From contig JADQAZ010000001.1 in NCBI GenBank assembly GCA_018524345.1, positions 1,550,001 to 1,614,000 of the forward strand: DNA of 64,000 nucleotides. The letters run 5' to 3'. Position 1 is the stretch's first letter. Every line of letters begins with the position of its first letter. A program made the translations under genes and the position numbers. Source of the stretch: Harenicola maris. GTDB lineage: Bacteria; Pseudomonadota; Alphaproteobacteria; Rhodobacterales; Rhodobacteraceae. Of the stretch, positions 61,791 through 64,000 are shown piece by piece. A model generated the notes under the pieces. That model searched no databases. It saw nothing but the letters and a program-made list of their open reading frames with translations, and was not told where the DNA came from.

Positions 61791-62966
61791 TTACGGCTCG
61801 CGGAAGGCCTCGCGCGACTTATACAGCGGCTTGGTCAGATACTGCAAAATCGTCTTGGCACCGGTGTGCAATTCCACCTCGGCCAACATACCCGGGCGGA
61901 TTTCGATATTCGCCTGACGGTCGGTCAGGTTCTTTGTATCGACCCGCAGGGTGACACGGTAATGGGGCGTGGCATCGCGCTGGGTCTCGTCCTGAAACGT
62001 ATCGGCAGAGACCAGATGCACAACGCCCTGCAGCGATCCGAAGATGGTGTAGTCATAGGCAGAGAGCTTCACTGTCGCCTTCTGACCGGCCCGCACACCG
62101 GCGATATCCTTGGGCTGCACCCGGGCCTCGACGAACAGCTCGTCATCAAGGGGGATGATCTCCAAAATCTGCTCACCGGGGCGCACAACGCCGCCAATGG
62201 TGGTCACGTTCAGGTTGTTCACGATCCCCCGCATGGGGGAAACCAGAACCGTCCGGTTCAACTGGTCAGAGCTGTATTTCAACGTCTGCTTGAGGGAGGT
62301 CAGCTCCTTCAAAGTATCGGAATACTCGGCGGCGCGTTCCAGCTCGATCTTGCTGACAACCTCGTCGTAGCGCGCCTTGGCGTCGCTATAGGCCTTGCGC
62401 GTGCGGGTCACCTCGATCAGGGCGACGATCTTGCGCTCCAGCATCCGCTCCATCAACTGGTTCTCTTTGTTGGCCTGATCCATCACCGCGCGGGCACCAT
62501 CAGTGCGGCCCATGTAATCGGTCTGGCGCGCATTAAGCAGCGCCCGCTCCGAGGCCACAATGCCCGGGCTGCGCTGCGACAGGGCCGCAGGCACGGCAAA
62601 ATCGAACTGCCCCGCCATCTCGGCCTCAAGGCGCAAACGCCGGATCTCAAGGGATGTGATCTGGTCCTGCAGATCATCCACAGATGTCTGGAACTGGGTT
62701 GATTGCAAGCGGGCCAGAACCTCGCCCTGTTCCACGACAGCACCCTCTTTCACCGTCAGCTCGGCCAAAATCCCGCCCTCAAGGTTGGAAATAATCTGCG
62801 GCCGCGAGGCCGAGATCAATTCCCCAGGGGAGCGCACAATCTGGTCCACCCGCGCAAAGGCGGCCCAGATGACAAAGATCATCAAAGTCGCCCAAACGAT
62901 CCAGATCAACATCGATGGACCGCGCAGGTTGTCCTGCATCTGGCTGTCAAAAGTGGTGCTACTCAT
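61791..62966 (-). CDS. Type I secretion membrane-fusion protein (HlyD family)
   Basis: 391 residues. A short cytoplasmic start is followed by a transmembrane helix (about 18-40, LIWIVWATLMIFVIWAAFAR). A barrel half has RPQIISNLEGGILAELTVKEGAVVEQGEVL, then comes a long coiled coil (about 120-240), and the barrel closes with LVSPMRGIVNNLNVTTIGGVVRPGEQILEI. Bridges the ABC exporter and an outer-membrane tunnel. Lies 15 bases after the ABC gene on the same strand. No TolC-type gene or RTX substrate is visible here. Confidence 0.94.
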   Translation of the reverse strand: MSSTTFDSQMQDNLRGPSMLIWIVWATLMIFVIWAAFARVDQIVRSPGELISASRPQIISNLEGGILAELTVKEGAVVEQGEVLARLQSTQFQTSVDDLQDQITSLEIRRLRLEAEMAGQFDFAVPAALSQRSPGIVASERALLNARQTDYMGRTDGARAVMDQANKENQLMERMLERKIVALIEVTRTRKAYSDAKARYDEVVSKIELERAAEYSDTLKELTSLKQTLKYSSDQLNRTVLVSPMRGIVNNLNVTTIGGVVRPGEQILEIIPLDDELFVEARVQPKDIAGVRAGQKATVKLSAYDYTIFGSLQGVVHLVSADTFQDETQRDATPHYRVTLRVDTKNLTDRQANIEIRPGMLAEVELHTGAKTILQYLTKPLYKSREAFREP

Positions 62967-62981
62967 TACACAAAGCTCCCG

Positions 62982-64000
62982 TTACTTCGCCCCGGCGGCA
63001 AGCGCCTCAAGGCTGGGGGTTGTGGCAGCAGATTTACCTTGGCGCAGATGCTCAAGAACTTTCTCGCGGGGGCCATCCACAGCAAGACGGCCGTTTTGCA
63101 AAATCATCACCCGGCTGGTCAGGGCGAGGATCGGCAAGCGGTGCGTCGCAATAATCGCGGTCCGCTTCTTCAGCCAGCCCTCAAGGCGGCTGACAATCGC
63201 GCTCTCCAGCGCCTGGTCAAGCGCGGCAGTCGGCTCGTCCAGCAGAACAACGCGCGGGTCTTGCAGCCACAGACGCGCCCAACCGATCGACTGGCGCTGC
63301 CCCACAGAAAGGCCCTCGCCGCCGTCACGGATATCCAGATCAAGCCCCTTGTGGTGCTCTTTGACAAAGGGCCCAAGGCCCGCAAAATCCAGCGCCTGCA
63401 TCATCCGGCTGTCATCGCCTTCCAACATATGCAGGTTCAGGTTGTCGCGCAGGGTGCCCGCAAACAGGCGCACATCTTGGCTCAGGTAGCCCACGTTCTG
63501 GCGCAGGTCGCGCGGCTCGATCTGCGAGATATCCACCCCGTCGACCAGAACCTTGCCCTGCGTCGGGGAATAAAGGCCAGACAGCATCTTGAGCAGGGTC
63601 GATTTGCCCGACCCGTTCGCGCCCAAAATCGCAACGCTCTGCCCTGCGCCAATCTTCGCGCCCTTCACCTGCAGGTTCGGGCGGCCATCCTCGTCATAGC
63701 GGAAGACAACGTCCTGCAACTCGAACTCGCCATTCAGGGTATCGCGGCGCAGATAGGTCCGCCCTTCCATGATCTCCTGCTCGGAATTCACCACCTGATC
63801 CAGCCCGTCCAAGGCGTTCTTCACATTCGACCAACGGGCCAAAGTGCCGGCAAGCTGGCTCAGCGGCGCCAATGTCCGGCCTGTCAGAATACCCGTGGCA
63901 ATGATCGTGCCGACGGTGAACTCGCCCGCAAAAACCAAAAACGTCCCCAAAACAACCGCCGCCACATAGGTCGCCTGCTGCACCCCTTGGGACCAGAAGG
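62982..64000 (-). CDS. Type I secretion ABC transporter ATPase (5' part outside window)
   Basis: The frame remains open at the window edge (the codons before GTG 63983 continue FWSQG), so only the C-terminal 339 residues are present. The end of the membrane domain is followed by a nucleotide-binding domain with Walker A GANGSGKST, signature LSVGQRQS, Walker B VVLLDEPTAALD and H-loop ATHRLP. The layout fits LapB/HlyB-like exporters of large adhesins. Pairs with the HlyD gene downstream. Confidence 0.92.
   Translation of the reverse strand, partial: FWSQGVQQATYVAAVVLGTFLVFAGEFTVGTIIATGILTGRTLAPLSQLAGTLARWSNVKNALDGLDQVVNSEQEIMEGRTYLRRDTLNGEFELQDVVFRYDEDGRPNLQVKGAKIGAGQSVAILGANGSGKSTLLKMLSGLYSPTQGKVLVDGVDISQIEPRDLRQNVGYLSQDVRLFAGTLRDNLNLHMLEGDDSRMMQALDFAGLGPFVKEHHKGLDLDIRDGGEGLSVGQRQSIGWARLWLQDPRVVLLDEPTAALDQALESAIVSRLEGWLKKRTAIIATHRLPILALTSRVMILQNGRLAVDGPREKVLEHLRQGKSAATTPSLEALAAGAK

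Noticed and set aside
1-64000. Search for tRNA, rRNA, insertion sequences, attachment sites and phage genes
   Set aside because: No transposase, integrase, rRNA or tRNA-like sequence was recognised by eye. A tRNA scan would be needed to be sure.

Overview
The window looks like a chromosomal segment of a marine Rhodobacterales (Roseobacter-group) alphaproteobacterium. The evidence is indirect: high GC with GC-ending codons, TRAP transporters, DUF1036, a type VI secretion locus with PpkA/PppA/TagF/TagH control, and a sulfosugar-type monooxygenase locus. I saw no rRNA, tRNA, insertion sequence, CRISPR array or phage gene.

Positions 1-7800: a membrane-anchored protein cut by the window edge, a caspase-fold protein, a DUF1036 protein, two small secreted proteins, and an ExbB-ExbD-ExbD-TonB-like operon. 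The C-terminal domain of the TonB-like protein is the same domain that ends the neighbouring T6SS kinase PpkA.

Positions 7807-19849 (minus strand): tssK-tssL-tssM-tagF-pppA-ppkA. These genes encode the membrane complex, the baseplate adaptor and the threonine-phosphorylation switch. Positions 20000-28978 (minus) hold one giant autotransporter adhesin. Positions 29362-45146 (plus): vgrG, a conserved unknown, tagH (FHA), an OmpA-family protein, tssA, tssB, tssC, hcp, tssE, tssF, tssG and tssH/clpV. Thirteen core Tss functions are considered; all are present except the lipoprotein TssJ, and no PAAR gene was recognised. Several short motifs recur in the disordered parts of the regulators: KTVI in TssL and PpkA, TT[LV]PP in TagF, and SPF in TagF, TagH and PpkA. 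They suggest a phospho-dependent docking network.

Positions 45518-53308: a GntR-type regulator and a Gfo/Idh/MocA oxidoreductase (minus) diverge from an operon (plus) of SsuD-like monooxygenase, aldo/keto reductase, flavin reductase and a three-part TRAP transporter. The set matches the sulfo-SMO route of sulfoquinovose breakdown, with a TRAP importer and a possible NAD-dependent sulfoquinovosidase.

Positions 53383-55905 (minus): OmpA-like protein, caspase-fold protein, a small L,D-transpeptidase-like protein of the Tlde1/DUF2778 type without a signal peptide, and a secreted partner. The last two are a candidate T6SS effector-immunity pair. Positions 56056-64000: CsgG-like lipoprotein with a peptidoglycan-binding domain, Sel1 protein, di-heme cytochrome c peroxidase, glycerate 2-kinase, LacI-type regulator, and the membrane-fusion protein and ABC exporter of a type I secretion system, the last cut by the window edge.
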